Source: an uncultured Bacteroides sp. (GTDB lineage: Bacteria > Bacteroidota > Bacteroidia > Bacteroidales > UBA932). Taken from it: a stretch of DNA of 64,000 bases. Below are positions 6,602 through 15,344 of this stretch, piece by piece. The position numbers and the translations under genes were made by a program. Position 1 is the stretch's first letter; each line of letters opens with the position of its first letter. The notes under the pieces are model-generated. The model was not told the origin of the DNA. It did no database searches and saw only the letters and a list, made by a program, of their open reading frames with translations. The stretch covers positions 1 to 64,000 of the forward strand of contig CAMCGB010000011.1 of NCBI GenBank assembly GCA_945874355.1. The letters run 5' to 3'.

Positions 6602-7849
6602 ATGAAAAATGTACTTAAAGCTGCCGTTTTCACGGCATTATCTGCATTCCTGCTCTCATCCTGCTCGTCGGAGCAGAAGGAATTCAGACCTGAGAGTTCA
6701 TCTCTTTTTGAAGAAAGGATCGATCCCGAATCTGGAGTAGTTTCGTACTCGCTCAAGTGCGGCTATCCGGATGACAACAGGCAGTCGCTGTACTTTGTGA
6801 CCAAAAGCATGACCGAGGACGGACGCTTTCTCGCTTTCCGCCACACGGATGGGAACGAGCAGAAAGGAGCGGGGCCCTTGCATCTGATGCTTGCCGATCT
6901 TTTCAAGGACAAGATATACGATCTCGGAGAGTGGACTATGACCCCGTTCATCGAGACCCGCGAGGACTATATGGTTTACGGAGATATTGAAAGGGGAGGC
7001 TTCTTCAAGCGTGACTTTTTCGCTCCCACCAAGGAGATAAAGCTCTGTGACATTCCCGAGGAACTATCATCATTGGGAACTGTCAGGCGCCTGGCAACGC
7101 ATCTGACCCTGACGCAGGACAGAAAGAAGGCGTTTCTGGACACGGAAATCCTCACTCCTGAAGGAAAGTCCCGCTATATCCAGGGCCTTCTCAATCTGGA
7201 GGATGGCTCGTGGGAAGAGTGGGGAGAAACGGAATGGATATGCAATCACGGCCAGCTGAATCCGAAAGACGACTCGATGGCTCTGTGCGCCTGGGAAAGC
7301 GCCTGGGAGGAACTTGGACGCAAGTATCAGGAGCAGACAGGGTGGTATCCCCGTATGTGGATAGTCAAGAAGGGAGAGAAGACCCTCATCCCGGCCCGCA
7401 CGATGAACTTTGCCTCCCACGAGATATGGGATGACGACGGAAAGGGATTGTCCTGGTGCGGTCACGGCAAGATGGTGGATGAAGATTGCGTATATCACCT
7501 GGACCTTGAGAGCGGAGAGGAGACCGCCTGGGCCGTTATTCCCGGGGCTCGTCATAACTCTTGTTCCCCTGACGGAAAGTATGTGGTTGTGGATCAGGCT
7601 CCTGAGCGTTGGTGGAGAGGTGGAAAGTGGAGGGTTGCCTTCTGGAACCGGGAGACCGGCAAGTATGTCTGGATCTATTCTACCCGCGATCCTCTTATGC
7701 CTCAGGACAATCAGTCGAAACTCCATCCCGATCCTCACCCTCATTTCGTGATGAACGGACGTTATGTGATTTCGACCGCCAACTATTCCGATGGCCATAT
7801 GGAGCTGTACCTTACTCCCGTCGATCAGCTCATCGAGATGACAAGATAA
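6602..7849 (+). CDS. Oligogalacturonate lyase-like (PL22-type) beta-propeller lipoprotein
   Basis: The protein of 415 residues begins with a lipoprotein signal ending in SSCSS, so it is probably anchored to a membrane facing the periplasm or surface. The rest is a beta-propeller with the histidine-bearing blade motifs of oligogalacturonate lyases: NHGQLNPKDD, HEIWDDDGKG, RHNSCSPDGKYVVVDQ and HPDPHPHFVMNGRY. PL22 enzymes cleave unsaturated oligogalacturonides by beta-elimination and most are cytoplasmic; an exported one is less usual. The pectin-type genes GH105 and GH106-GH28 lie 1.8-6.5 kb away. The start at 6602 follows the -7 box at 6564-6571. A TolB-like propeller without lyase activity remains possible. 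Confidence 0.65.
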   Translation: MKNVLKAAVFTALSAFLLSSCSSEQKEFRPESSSLFEERIDPESGVVSYSLKCGYPDDNRQSLYFVTKSMTEDGRFLAFRHTDGNEQKGAGPLHLMLADLFKDKIYDLGEWTMTPFIETREDYMVYGDIERGGFFKRDFFAPTKEIKLCDIPEELSSLGTVRRLATHLTLTQDRKKAFLDTEILTPEGKSRYIQGLLNLEDGSWEEWGETEWICNHGQLNPKDDSMALCAWESAWEELGRKYQEQTGWYPRMWIVKKGEKTLIPARTMNFASHEIWDDDGKGLSWCGHGKMVDEDCVYHLDLESGEETAWAVIPGARHNSCSPDGKYVVVDQAPERWWRGGKWRVAFWNRETGKYVWIYSTRDPLMPQDNQSKLHPDPHPHFVMNGRYVISTANYSDGHMELYLTPVDQLIEMTR

Positions 7850-7857
7850 GACTAATA

Positions 7858-7908
7858 TGAAAATCACTATCATCCGTTGCCTCAAAGCCGGACTTACAGA
7901 TAAATGAA
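7858..7908 (+). other. Possible short leader ORF before amgK
   Basis: An ATG at 7858 opens a 16-codon frame (MKITIIRCLKAGLTDK) whose TGA overlaps the ATG at 7904 of the next gene. Its position suggests translational coupling, but it is too short to judge by composition. Confidence 0.25.
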
Positions 7909-8941
7909 TATGGAAAGACTTTCTGAACTTTATCAGCTCTGGAGCGGCCTGCGCCCTGACAGGGCAGAACTGCTTCCCTTGTCGGGGAGCGCGAGAAAAT
8001 ACTATCGCATATCCGGGCAGGGCGGAACCTGCATAGGCTGCATAGGAACTACCCTGAGCGAGAACAGGGCCTTCCTGGAAATAGACTCGCGTTTTCGTGC
8101 AGCGGGCCTTCATGCTCCCGAAGTGTATGCCGTCAGCCCTGACGGGATGTGCTACATTCAGGAGGACCTTGGAGACGGCGGACTTTTCGGCCTGCTGGAG
8201 CCTTATGTCCAGAGCGGAGACTTCCCTCAGGAGCTGCTGGACAATCTTCACGACACCATAGCCCTGCTTCCCGCCGTGCAGTTCAAGGTCGCCCAGGGCC
8301 TCGACTGGGATGTGTGCTTCCCCGACAGGGAGTTCAACGCCAGGATGATTTCCTTCGATATGAACTACTTCAAGTACGATTTCCTTAAGCTCACAACGCT
8401 GAATTTCAATGAGATAAAGCTTCAGGACGATTTCGACGCCCTGCTCAGGGACAGCCTGCCCCTCGAAGGCGAGACCTTTATGTATCGCGACTTCCAGGCC
8501 CGCAACATCATCATCAAGGACTCCGAACCCTGCTTCATCGACTTCCAGGGCGGAAGACGCGGTCCTGTGCAGTACGACCTCGCTTCCTTCCTTTGGAACG
8601 CCGGCACCCACTTCAGCGCTACGCTTCGTTCCGAACTGGAAGGAGTGTACCTGCGCAGCCTCGAGGAGTTCTGCCCGGTGGACGAAAAGAAGTTCAGAAA
8701 AGACTACCGCAGGCTTACCCTCCTGCGACTTCTTCAGGAGATGGGAGCATACGGCTACCGCGGACTTGTGGAGCGCAAGGGGCTCTTCCTGGACTGCATC
8801 CCCACGGCGCTCGGCTGCCTGAGGGAGCTTCTGGCCGAGCCTTTCAGCGAGTACCCCTACCTCAGCGAGACTCTGCTGAAGCTGAGCTGCGACTGGGACG
8901 GAAGCACTCTGATGAACGGCTTCAAGGCGAGGGTGAAATGA
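7904..8941 (+). CDS. amgK: Anomeric sugar kinase, AmgK-like (aminoglycoside phosphotransferase fold)
   Basis: This 345-residue kinase has the APH/choline-kinase fold. The catalytic loop is YRDFQARNII near residues 192-201, and the metal-binding DFQGGRRGP follows near 214. AmgK phosphorylates the anomeric hydroxyl of N-acetylmuramate or N-acetylglucosamine in the peptidoglycan recycling route that bypasses de novo UDP-MurNAc synthesis. The identification rests on the fold and on the next gene, a MurU-like nucleotidyltransferase, which overlaps it by ATGA. The pair is typical for Bacteroidota. The start could be 7904 or the ATG two codons on. Confidence 0.8.
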   Translation: MNMERLSELYQLWSGLRPDRAELLPLSGSARKYYRISGQGGTCIGCIGTTLSENRAFLEIDSRFRAAGLHAPEVYAVSPDGMCYIQEDLGDGGLFGLLEPYVQSGDFPQELLDNLHDTIALLPAVQFKVAQGLDWDVCFPDREFNARMISFDMNYFKYDFLKLTTLNFNEIKLQDDFDALLRDSLPLEGETFMYRDFQARNIIIKDSEPCFIDFQGGRRGPVQYDLASFLWNAGTHFSATLRSELEGVYLRSLEEFCPVDEKKFRKDYRRLTLLRLLQEMGAYGYRGLVERKGLFLDCIPTALGCLRELLAEPFSEYPYLSETLLKLSCDWDGSTLMNGFKARVK

Positions 8942-9669
8942 AAGCGATGATTTTCGCGGCGGGGCTTGGAACCAGGCTCCGTCCCCTTACGGACTCGATG
9001 CCCAAGGCTCTGGTCAAGGTGGGCGGGGTCCCTATGCTGGAAAGGGTAATACTCTCCTTAAAGGCTTCAGGGATAGACAGTTTTGTGGTGAATGTCCATC
9101 ACTATGCCGATATGATAGAGTCTTTCCTTGAGGAGAATAACAATTTCGGGGTGAAAATAGACATCTCCCGCGAGGAGCCCCAGGCTCTCGAAACGGGCGG
9201 GGGAATACGCAAGGCCGCGCCGCTTCTGCGGGGCAGCGGCCGCTTTTTGGTCTATAATGTGGATATACTCAGCGACCTGAACCTTAAGCGCCTGAAGGAG
9301 AGCGACAGCTCCGATTCGCTCGCCAGCCTCGTGCTCGCCCCGGCAAGGGACCCCCGGCGCCTGCTATTCGACTCTTCGCTCAGGCTCAAAGGATGGACCG
9401 ACACCAGAAGCGGAGAAGTGCGCGGAGATGTTCAGGGCGGCGAACTCCCGTCCCTTCTCCAATACTCCTTCACCGGGATACATATCCTGTCAGAAAAGGC
9501 CCTGGATATGATGGACTCATACCCGAAGGCCTTCTCAATCAGGGATTTCTACCTTGATGCCGCAAAGGACCATCTCATACGCGGGGTTCTGATGGATGAC
9601 CTCCGCTACATTGATATAGGCAGCATCGAAAGTTTGGAAAGGGCTAACGCTGCTCTGGCCTGCCCTTAG
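8938..9669 (+). CDS. murU: N-acetylmuramate-1-phosphate uridylyltransferase-like nucleotidyltransferase
   Basis: The protein is 243 residues long. It opens with the nucleotidyltransferase signature AGLGTRLRPLTDSMPKAL (residues about 8-25), and a metal-binding YNVDIL lies near residue 104. In the AmgK-MurU pathway this enzyme converts MurNAc-1-phosphate and UTP to UDP-MurNAc. The ATG at 8938 overlaps the amgK stop (ATGA), which fixes the start and indicates coupled translation. A longer reading from 8593 is only the shadow frame inside amgK. Its end overlaps the convergent GH106-GH28 gene by 26 bases. Related hexose-1-phosphate transferases share the signature, so the substrate relies on the neighbour. 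Confidence 0.8.
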   Translation: MKAMIFAAGLGTRLRPLTDSMPKALVKVGGVPMLERVILSLKASGIDSFVVNVHHYADMIESFLEENNNFGVKIDISREEPQALETGGGIRKAAPLLRGSGRFLVYNVDILSDLNLKRLKESDSSDSLASLVLAPARDPRRLLFDSSLRLKGWTDTRSGEVRGDVQGGELPSLLQYSFTGIHILSEKALDMMDSYPKAFSIRDFYLDAAKDHLIRGVLMDDLRYIDIGSIESLERANAALACP

Positions 9670-12600
9670 GCTGGGGAAGCTCTGTAATAAGCTCGAAACC
9701 CTCGAAGTCGTCCTTGGCCGCATTCTGAATCACAAGCCCGCGCGGTGCTTCGAACGAGCAGTTCTCAAAGCTGAAAATGCCCTTTTCGAAGGGCGCGATT
9801 TCGAATCCCATCACCATTCCCATGGATTCGGCGTTGCCGCTGCAGTTCTTCAGGCTCACATTCCTCAGGACGGTAACGGGGTCGGAATACTCTATGACGG
9901 CGTTCTTCTGGCTGCCCGGCCTCCAGTTGAAGTTCACTTCCAGGATTTTACGGGCGTTGAGGATTCTGATGTTCTCGAAGCTGATGTTCTCCACGACTCC
10001 TCCTCTCGAAGGCTGGCTCTTGAAGCGTATGGGAGACCAGTTGCCGTTGTCAATGAGGCAGTTGCGGGCCACTACATTGCGTATGCATCCGGAGATTTCG
10101 CTTCCCATCGTGATGCCGCCGTGGCCGTACTTGAAGTGGCAGTCCTCAATCACTATGTCCTCGCTCGGGCGGGCGACCCTTCTGCCGTCCTCGTCCTTGC
10201 CGGACTTGATGGAGATGCAGTCGTCGTGGACGTAGAACCTGGTGCCTTTGATGAGTACGTCGCAGCTCGAATCTATGTCCACTCCGTCAGAGCTCGGGAT
10301 GTACTCTTTGGCTTCGATGTCCAGATTGTCTATCGTAAAGCCTTCTGTATAAAGCACGTGCACGCACCAGGAAGCCTGGTTTCGAAGCTTCAGGTCCTTG
10401 ATGCTTCCGCCGTCGCAGCCGGTAAAGCATATCAGACGGGGCCTTCCTATAGGAGCGAAACTCACTTTGCTCCACTCCCTGCCGCTTCCGTCCACGGTCC
10501 CTTCGCCGCTCACACTTACGCCCTTGCTGTTGTCAAAGTTGAGGAAAGCGCATCTCCAGTCTCTTTCTATGCCTTCGAAACGGGTGCTGACTGCGGGGAA
10601 AAGTTCGGGCTCGACTACTGCCTTGAGAAGGGCGCCTTTCTCGACGCGTAGGTTCACCCCGCGCGGGAAGAACAGGGCTCCGCTCAGATATGTTCCGCGG
10701 GGGAGTACCACAGTGCCTCCGCCCATTGAAGCGGCTTTGTCGATGACAGCCTGGATGGCAGCCGTCTGCTCAAGTTTCGAAGAAGACTTGACGCCGTTCT
10801 TTCTCACATTGAACTCCTGGGCTCCTTTACGGAAGCATATCACGATGCTCTCCCATTTGTCCAAACTGAGGTCCAGCACCGTCCTGTCGCCTTCTCTTGT
10901 GGCGTCAAGAGGGGAGATTTCGCCGCTGCGGCAGTCCCAGCACTGCGCCTGCCCGACTTCGTCGAAGGAAGCCTTGAAGCTGAACGGGGCGTCGCCTTCG
11001 TTGAAAATGAAGTAGAAGGTCGCGTCCTCCAGAACTCTTGAAGTGTAGCGTATCGAGCGCTGGGGCAGAGCCTGGGCGGGAGCACCGCGCTGCGGCCTGG
11101 CAGAAGCCCTTTCCACTATCAGTTCCATTTCGCTGCGGGGCATTGCCGCTGCAACGGCTGCGCTCCAGCTGCACGAACTCTCGTAGATGGCCTGCTTTAC
11201 TTCGGGTACACTTCTGGTCCTGAAGAAGCTGTCTGAAACTATCTCCACCGGCCTTCTTCCCCAGAAGAGCACCTTTCCTCCGCGGGCTGCGAATTCCTCG
11301 ATCTTTGCCCAAACGTTTTCAGGTATCAGCTCGCAGGAAGGTATGATGAGGGTATGGTAGCGCTGCCCGCTCAGGTTCTCGATATATCCGCTGCCCACTC
11401 TCAAAGCCTTGCTGAACGCGTCTTCATCCACCCAGTCGAAGTCTTTCTGATGGCTCAGAAGCTCTCTTGCGATACTTACCAGGTCGTCGTTTACGGCACT
11501 GCTGCCTGTCCAGAAACTCATAGTGGGGTAGTAAACGGCTATCCTTGCGCCCGGTTTACCCAAGGACATCAGATAGGTCGCGCGTGCGGTGTAGTCGTTG
11601 AGGCTCTTCATCCCGGGGTCGCTCATCCAGTTCTCCCTTTGCGAACCTGCCATCCAGAACATGAATTCGAAGAAGTTGATTCCTCGCGCAATCTGGTGAT
11701 CCACAACGAATTTGGCCTGGTCCATATCGGGTGAGGTGTAGTAGGCTGCAAAACTTTCGCTGAAAGACCGGCACTTGCCCCATACGTGGCTCACAGACGA
11801 GGCAAACTTGGGGAAGTCATTCTCCACTCCGGGCCATATCTGGTTCCAAATGGCATCCACTCCGGGGACCTGAACCCTGCTCAAGTCGCGGAACAGGCTG
11901 CCTTCCGCCCTTATGCACACTGGCATATTGTGGTCATTGTTAAGGTGAGTGATGTACGCAAGGCCATTCTCTTCGCACCAGAGGGCCTGCTGCTCGAAGA
12001 AATTGGTCGCAAAGAGCTCGGACCAGACATCCCAATAATCTGCGCGGAAACGCTTCTGATCTTCGCTTCTCACTCCTGTCAGCAGACTGGCGAGGTGCGG
12101 GGTAGGGTCGTAGCCTTTCATCTTCTCGAACTCCGAGACCATGTCGGGAGTCCAGGGAATGTACGAGAAGTCGGGTTCGTCTCCGCGGAAGCCAAGTACG
12201 GTCGTTCCGAAATACTCTCCTATGTACTTTTTATACTGCTCGTGAGTCCAGTCTATGAACTGTCTTACGGCCGCGGGATTCAGGTAGTCGCACAGGGAAT
12301 TGGTCGCATCCTTGCCTCCTGTGGGATTGTTGACCGCGCGGGTCACTCCGGTGCGGAAGTCCGCTCCGGCAAGAATTATTCTGTAGGATTCAACTCCGGC
12401 GTTGAAGCTGATCTTGGAATCCCTGATTTCCACTTCTCTTCCTATTCCGCCTTTCAGAGGTACTGCAATGGCGCTCAGGGCCTTGGGGTCCACCGGATAG
12501 TCCTTGAGAGAGCTCCCGGCCTTTACCAATACAGTGTCCAGAGCCACTACTGCCTGCATCCTCATCTCGGGTCTGAGCTTCGAGAATTTGCCCCCGGCAA

Positions 12601-12985
12601 AGCCGCTGGGATACTTCCCTTCGTCGATTATCCATACTTTCAGTCCCCGCTTGTGGGCCTGCTCCACGGCGGAACGTATGGCAAGGAACCAGTCTTCAGA
12701 CAGATACTCGAAAGGCAGGCGGTATCCGGCTTCGAAGATTACACTCCTGAAGCCCTTGGTCTTGATGGAGTCCAGATCGTGGCATATGGTCTGAATGTCC
12801 ATAGGCCCTTCCCAGCCCCAGATGACGTGGCTTGCGAACTCTGAAGGAGGGTTTTTGAAGTTCTGACAGGCTTCGGAGATGCTTGCGCTCCGAGCCCGCG
12901 CCCAGGCATCAGAGCTCCGGGCATAAGCAGCAAGTCCTGACATAAGGGTCAGGACAAGTGCAGCGATAAAAGTACGCTTGGTCAT
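9644..12985 (-). CDS. GH106-GH28 two-domain enzyme, probable rhamnogalacturonan hydrolase
   Basis: This is an exported protein of 1113 residues. After a signal peptide, residues about 50-700 resemble GH106 alpha-L-rhamnosidases: HVIWGWEG at 53-60, IIDEGKYPSGFAGG at 119-132, and a GDEPDF segment near 270. From about residue 725 a parallel beta-helix of GH28 type follows: SDGVDIDSS near 898, HDDCISIKSG near 920, GHGGITMGSE near 955, and an RFK triad segment. GH106 removes terminal rhamnose and GH28 hydrolyses galacturonan or rhamnogalacturonan backbones, so both active sites could act on rhamnogalacturonan-I. The catalytic aspartates of GH28 look intact. It follows the GH105 gene by 33 nt on the same strand, and its tail overlaps the convergent murU. 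Confidence 0.8.
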   Translation of the reverse strand: MTKRTFIAALVLTLMSGLAAYARSSDAWARARSASISEACQNFKNPPSEFASHVIWGWEGPMDIQTICHDLDSIKTKGFRSVIFEAGYRLPFEYLSEDWFLAIRSAVEQAHKRGLKVWIIDEGKYPSGFAGGKFSKLRPEMRMQAVVALDTVLVKAGSSLKDYPVDPKALSAIAVPLKGGIGREVEIRDSKISFNAGVESYRIILAGADFRTGVTRAVNNPTGGKDATNSLCDYLNPAAVRQFIDWTHEQYKKYIGEYFGTTVLGFRGDEPDFSYIPWTPDMVSEFEKMKGYDPTPHLASLLTGVRSEDQKRFRADYWDVWSELFATNFFEQQALWCEENGLAYITHLNNDHNMPVCIRAEGSLFRDLSRVQVPGVDAIWNQIWPGVENDFPKFASSVSHVWGKCRSFSESFAAYYTSPDMDQAKFVVDHQIARGINFFEFMFWMAGSQRENWMSDPGMKSLNDYTARATYLMSLGKPGARIAVYYPTMSFWTGSSAVNDDLVSIARELLSHQKDFDWVDEDAFSKALRVGSGYIENLSGQRYHTLIIPSCELIPENVWAKIEEFAARGGKVLFWGRRPVEIVSDSFFRTRSVPEVKQAIYESSCSWSAAVAAAMPRSEMELIVERASARPQRGAPAQALPQRSIRYTSRVLEDATFYFIFNEGDAPFSFKASFDEVGQAQCWDCRSGEISPLDATREGDRTVLDLSLDKWESIVICFRKGAQEFNVRKNGVKSSSKLEQTAAIQAVIDKAASMGGGTVVLPRGTYLSGALFFPRGVNLRVEKGALLKAVVEPELFPAVSTRFEGIERDWRCAFLNFDNSKGVSVSGEGTVDGSGREWSKVSFAPIGRPRLICFTGCDGGSIKDLKLRNQASWCVHVLYTEGFTIDNLDIEAKEYIPSSDGVDIDSSCDVLIKGTRFYVHDDCISIKSGKDEDGRRVARPSEDIVIEDCHFKYGHGGITMGSEISGCIRNVVARNCLIDNGNWSPIRFKSQPSRGGVVENISFENIRILNARKILEVNFNWRPGSQKNAVIEYSDPVTVLRNVSLKNCSGNAESMGMVMGFEIAPFEKGIFSFENCSFEAPRGLVIQNAAKDDFEGFELITELPQPKGRPEQR

Positions 12986-13018
12986 ATTTGTGGTATTTGT
13001 GGTGTGTCGTATCTGCGG

Positions 13019-14371
13019 TTATTTTACGGAGAATATCGGTCCCTCTGCGGAGAAGTCCTTGTCGTAGTACTGTACAGCGCTGTCGTTCAGACGTACATAG
13101 CTGTTGTTGAGGAGCTTTATGACCTCTGCTCCGGCGAAGACCACGGGACCGTATCCGTGTGCGGCGTAAGGGTTCACCGGACGGTAGTAGTAGAAGGCGG
13201 GGTCAAATGCCATTCCGGTACCGACGCAGGTGCCGTTGACCTTTCCTTCCTCGTCTATCATAGTGGAAACGGCGTTCCAGGCAAGACAGGTGGCGGGGGT
13301 ATAGGTCAGGGCGTTGAGCCAGCCCTTGTTGATGCCGTGCGCAAAGCAGTATGCATATATTGCGGTAGCTGAAGTTTCGAGGTAGGAGTCGTTGCGGTCC
13401 AGAAGCTGATGCCAGAATCCTTCGCTGCTCTGAAGGGCAAGAAGGCCTGCGGCGTGCTGCTTGAGAAGTTCTAGCACATCCTCCCTTCCGGGGTAGTTCT
13501 CGGGCAAGGCGTCAAGCACCTCGCACATAGTGAGTATGGCCCATCCGTTGGCCCTTCCCCAATGGAATGCGGGATGCTCATCCATGGCTTCAACCCAGCC
13601 GTGGCGGAAAAGCTTCTTCTCGGGGACCCACATCTTCTCTTTGAAGAGCATTATCTGGCGTATGGCCTCGTCGTAGTACTTGCTCTCTCCGGTAAGGGTG
13701 CCGTACCAGGCGATGGCGGGCACACCCATGAACATATCGTCAAGCCATACTGAGTTCTCAAGAGGGCGGTTGCGCGCAAGGGTTCCGTCACTGAGGCGGT
13801 GCTCCTTGTAGAGAATCAGGTTCATGTAGTTGTCTATCAAGGGCCTGAGGTTTAGCTCGGGATGAGCGAACTGGTCTCTGATCATCGATACGCATACCGC
13901 ACCGGCATCATCCAGCACCTTGGGGTTGACTACCTGGCTCATCTGGGCATCGACCCTGCCTCCTTCTTTAAGCACCTGAGTCCACCTGGGGGCCTGTTCC
14001 GCGAGGAAACTGTGGCGAAGGACGGTGTAGTCGGTGAAAGCCTTGTCGCCGGTCGTCTCTCCCGCACGCAACATGGCGGAGTAGGTCACTCCCCATTCGT
14101 AGCTGGCAAGCCTGAATGCGCCTCTTTCAAGGTAGCCGTCTTCCTTGACAGTCATAGGGGTGCTCTTGTCCAGAAAGGCAAGCACGCGGTCCAGGTCCGC
14201 TTTGATGGCCTTTACGTCGGGCACTCCGTAAGGGATATTGTAGTCGGGCTGCAGGAGGTGAAGCGGAGTATTGGAGTCGTTGATTGTGGCTTCACTGCTG
14301 CCGGAAGAACAGCCTGCCAGAGCAGCAACCAGGCCAAGGACCGCAAAAGCGGAGATAAAAGGATGTTTCAT
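13019..14371 (-). CDS. GH105 unsaturated rhamnogalacturonyl hydrolase-like lipoprotein
   Basis: The 450-residue protein begins with a lipoprotein signal (LAGCSSGSS at about 18-26). The (alpha/alpha)6-barrel features of GH105 are present: WLDDMFMGVP with the paired aspartates, HGWVEAMDE, and FHWGRANGWAI. GH105 enzymes release unsaturated galacturonic acid from the ends of lyase-generated rhamnogalacturonan or ulvan-type oligosaccharides. Together with the GH106-GH28 enzyme 33 nt downstream it would degrade rhamnogalacturonan fragments at the cell envelope. Upstream, minus-strand TAACTTGC around 14408 is a weak -7 candidate. No SusC/SusD pair is visible in the window. Confidence 0.85.
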   Translation of the reverse strand: MKHPFISAFAVLGLVAALAGCSSGSSEATINDSNTPLHLLQPDYNIPYGVPDVKAIKADLDRVLAFLDKSTPMTVKEDGYLERGAFRLASYEWGVTYSAMLRAGETTGDKAFTDYTVLRHSFLAEQAPRWTQVLKEGGRVDAQMSQVVNPKVLDDAGAVCVSMIRDQFAHPELNLRPLIDNYMNLILYKEHRLSDGTLARNRPLENSVWLDDMFMGVPAIAWYGTLTGESKYYDEAIRQIMLFKEKMWVPEKKLFRHGWVEAMDEHPAFHWGRANGWAILTMCEVLDALPENYPGREDVLELLKQHAAGLLALQSSEGFWHQLLDRNDSYLETSATAIYAYCFAHGINKGWLNALTYTPATCLAWNAVSTMIDEEGKVNGTCVGTGMAFDPAFYYYRPVNPYAAHGYGPVVFAGAEVIKLLNNSYVRLNDSAVQYYDKDFSAEGPIFSVK

Positions 14372-14431
14372 AAAAGATACGGTTAATGTCTAGTGAATTC
14401 GGCGCAAGTTAGCAAAAAAACTTGAAAAGGC

Positions 14432-15331
14432 CTATTCTTTCCAGAGTCTTTTCATAAAACGGTCGCAGTAGTCGGTCCAGTTGTACCATTCGTGTCCTCC
14501 TTCGCTGACATAGTACTCATGGGGATAGCCGTTGTCCGATAGCCTTTTGTCGTAAAGGTTCATTCTTTGGTGCAATATGTCCGTGCGTCCCACCATTACC
14601 CAGTAAAGTTTCGGCGGATTGGCGAACTGGGCTTTCTGCTTTTCTTTCAGGTTTTTGAAAAATGCAGAATTTTCTCCTCCCGAGTAGAAAGGGTGAACCA
14701 GAGGGGAGAACAGCCCCACATAGTCGAAACTGTCGGGATTGCTCGCAGATATGTGTATTGCCTGCATCGCGCCGAGACTCATCCCGGCAATGGCTCTCGA
14801 ACTCTTTTCGGCTATGGTGCGGAACTGCCTGTCCACAGTTCCCACAATGTCATTCATAAAGCCCGATTCGACACTTCCGTCGATCTCGAAAAACGATTCC
14901 ATGGCGTTTTTGTAACGGGATTTGCCGTAATCTTCGTCGTCATTGTACTGGTTCATGTTCGGCAGAACCACTATTGTCTCAATCATTTTTTGCTCGCGTA
15001 CAAGCGAATCTATGTGCTTGAGCAGGTCTCCCTTTGTGATCCACGCCACTTCATTGCCCCTGGCTCCGTGAAGAAGGTAGAATACCGGATAGCGGCGCGT
15101 GGAGTCCAGATTGTAGCTTGGAGGCAGATATACAAGGGTCCTCCTTTGGGAAGGGCCTCCCGTGCTGGAAGGGCAGAAGATGCTTTCCACACTCCCGTCG
15201 GGGACGTAGTTTGTGGGAATTTGAGGATAGTCTGTATTCATAGCATATCTTGCGGAAGAACAAGAACTTCCGATTAGAATTATCAAAATGGTAAGGAGGC
15301 TGGTAGCCCCGCGCGTGTTTTTCCAAATCAT
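14432..15331 (-). CDS. Exported esterase, alpha/beta hydrolase (CE1/esterase D-like)
   Basis: The protein has about 299 residues and a lipoprotein-like signal (IGSSCSS). Its alpha/beta-hydrolase core shows YPVFYLLHGARG (oxyanion region), the nucleophile elbow GMSLG, a GRTDILH aspartate and a final GGHEWYNW histidine. Such enzymes remove acetyl or feruloyl groups from plant polysaccharides or hydrolyse other esters. The pectin context favours a carbohydrate esterase. I place the start at the ATG at 15331, because a perfect Shine-Dalgarno sequence TAAGGAGGTGA sits just before it, overlapping the stop of the preceding glycosyltransferase gene. The GTG at 15337 lies inside that motif. Confidence 0.75.
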   Translation of the reverse strand: MIWKNTRGATSLLTILIILIGSSCSSARYAMNTDYPQIPTNYVPDGSVESIFCPSSTGGPSQRRTLVYLPPSYNLDSTRRYPVFYLLHGARGNEVAWITKGDLLKHIDSLVREQKMIETIVVLPNMNQYNDDEDYGKSRYKNAMESFFEIDGSVESGFMNDIVGTVDRQFRTIAEKSSRAIAGMSLGAMQAIHISASNPDSFDYVGLFSPLVHPFYSGGENSAFFKNLKEKQKAQFANPPKLYWVMVGRTDILHQRMNLYDKRLSDNGYPHEYYVSEGGHEWYNWTDYCDRFMKRLWKE

Positions 15332-15333
15332 AT

Positions 15334-15344
15334 TCACCTCCTTA
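15334..15344 (-). promoter_or_regulatory. Perfect Shine-Dalgarno sequence before the esterase
   Basis: The minus strand reads TAAGGAGGTGA followed by AT and the ATG at 15331, giving five bases between GGAGG and the start. Its first three bases are the stop codon of the upstream gene. Bacteroidota seldom use such sequences, so its strength here is unusual. Confidence 0.7.

Noticed and set aside
7070..8611. 513-residue open frame on the minus strand across the PL22-like and amgK genes
   Set aside because: Antisense shadow of two genes with clear motifs; its own translation is low-complexity and shows no domain.
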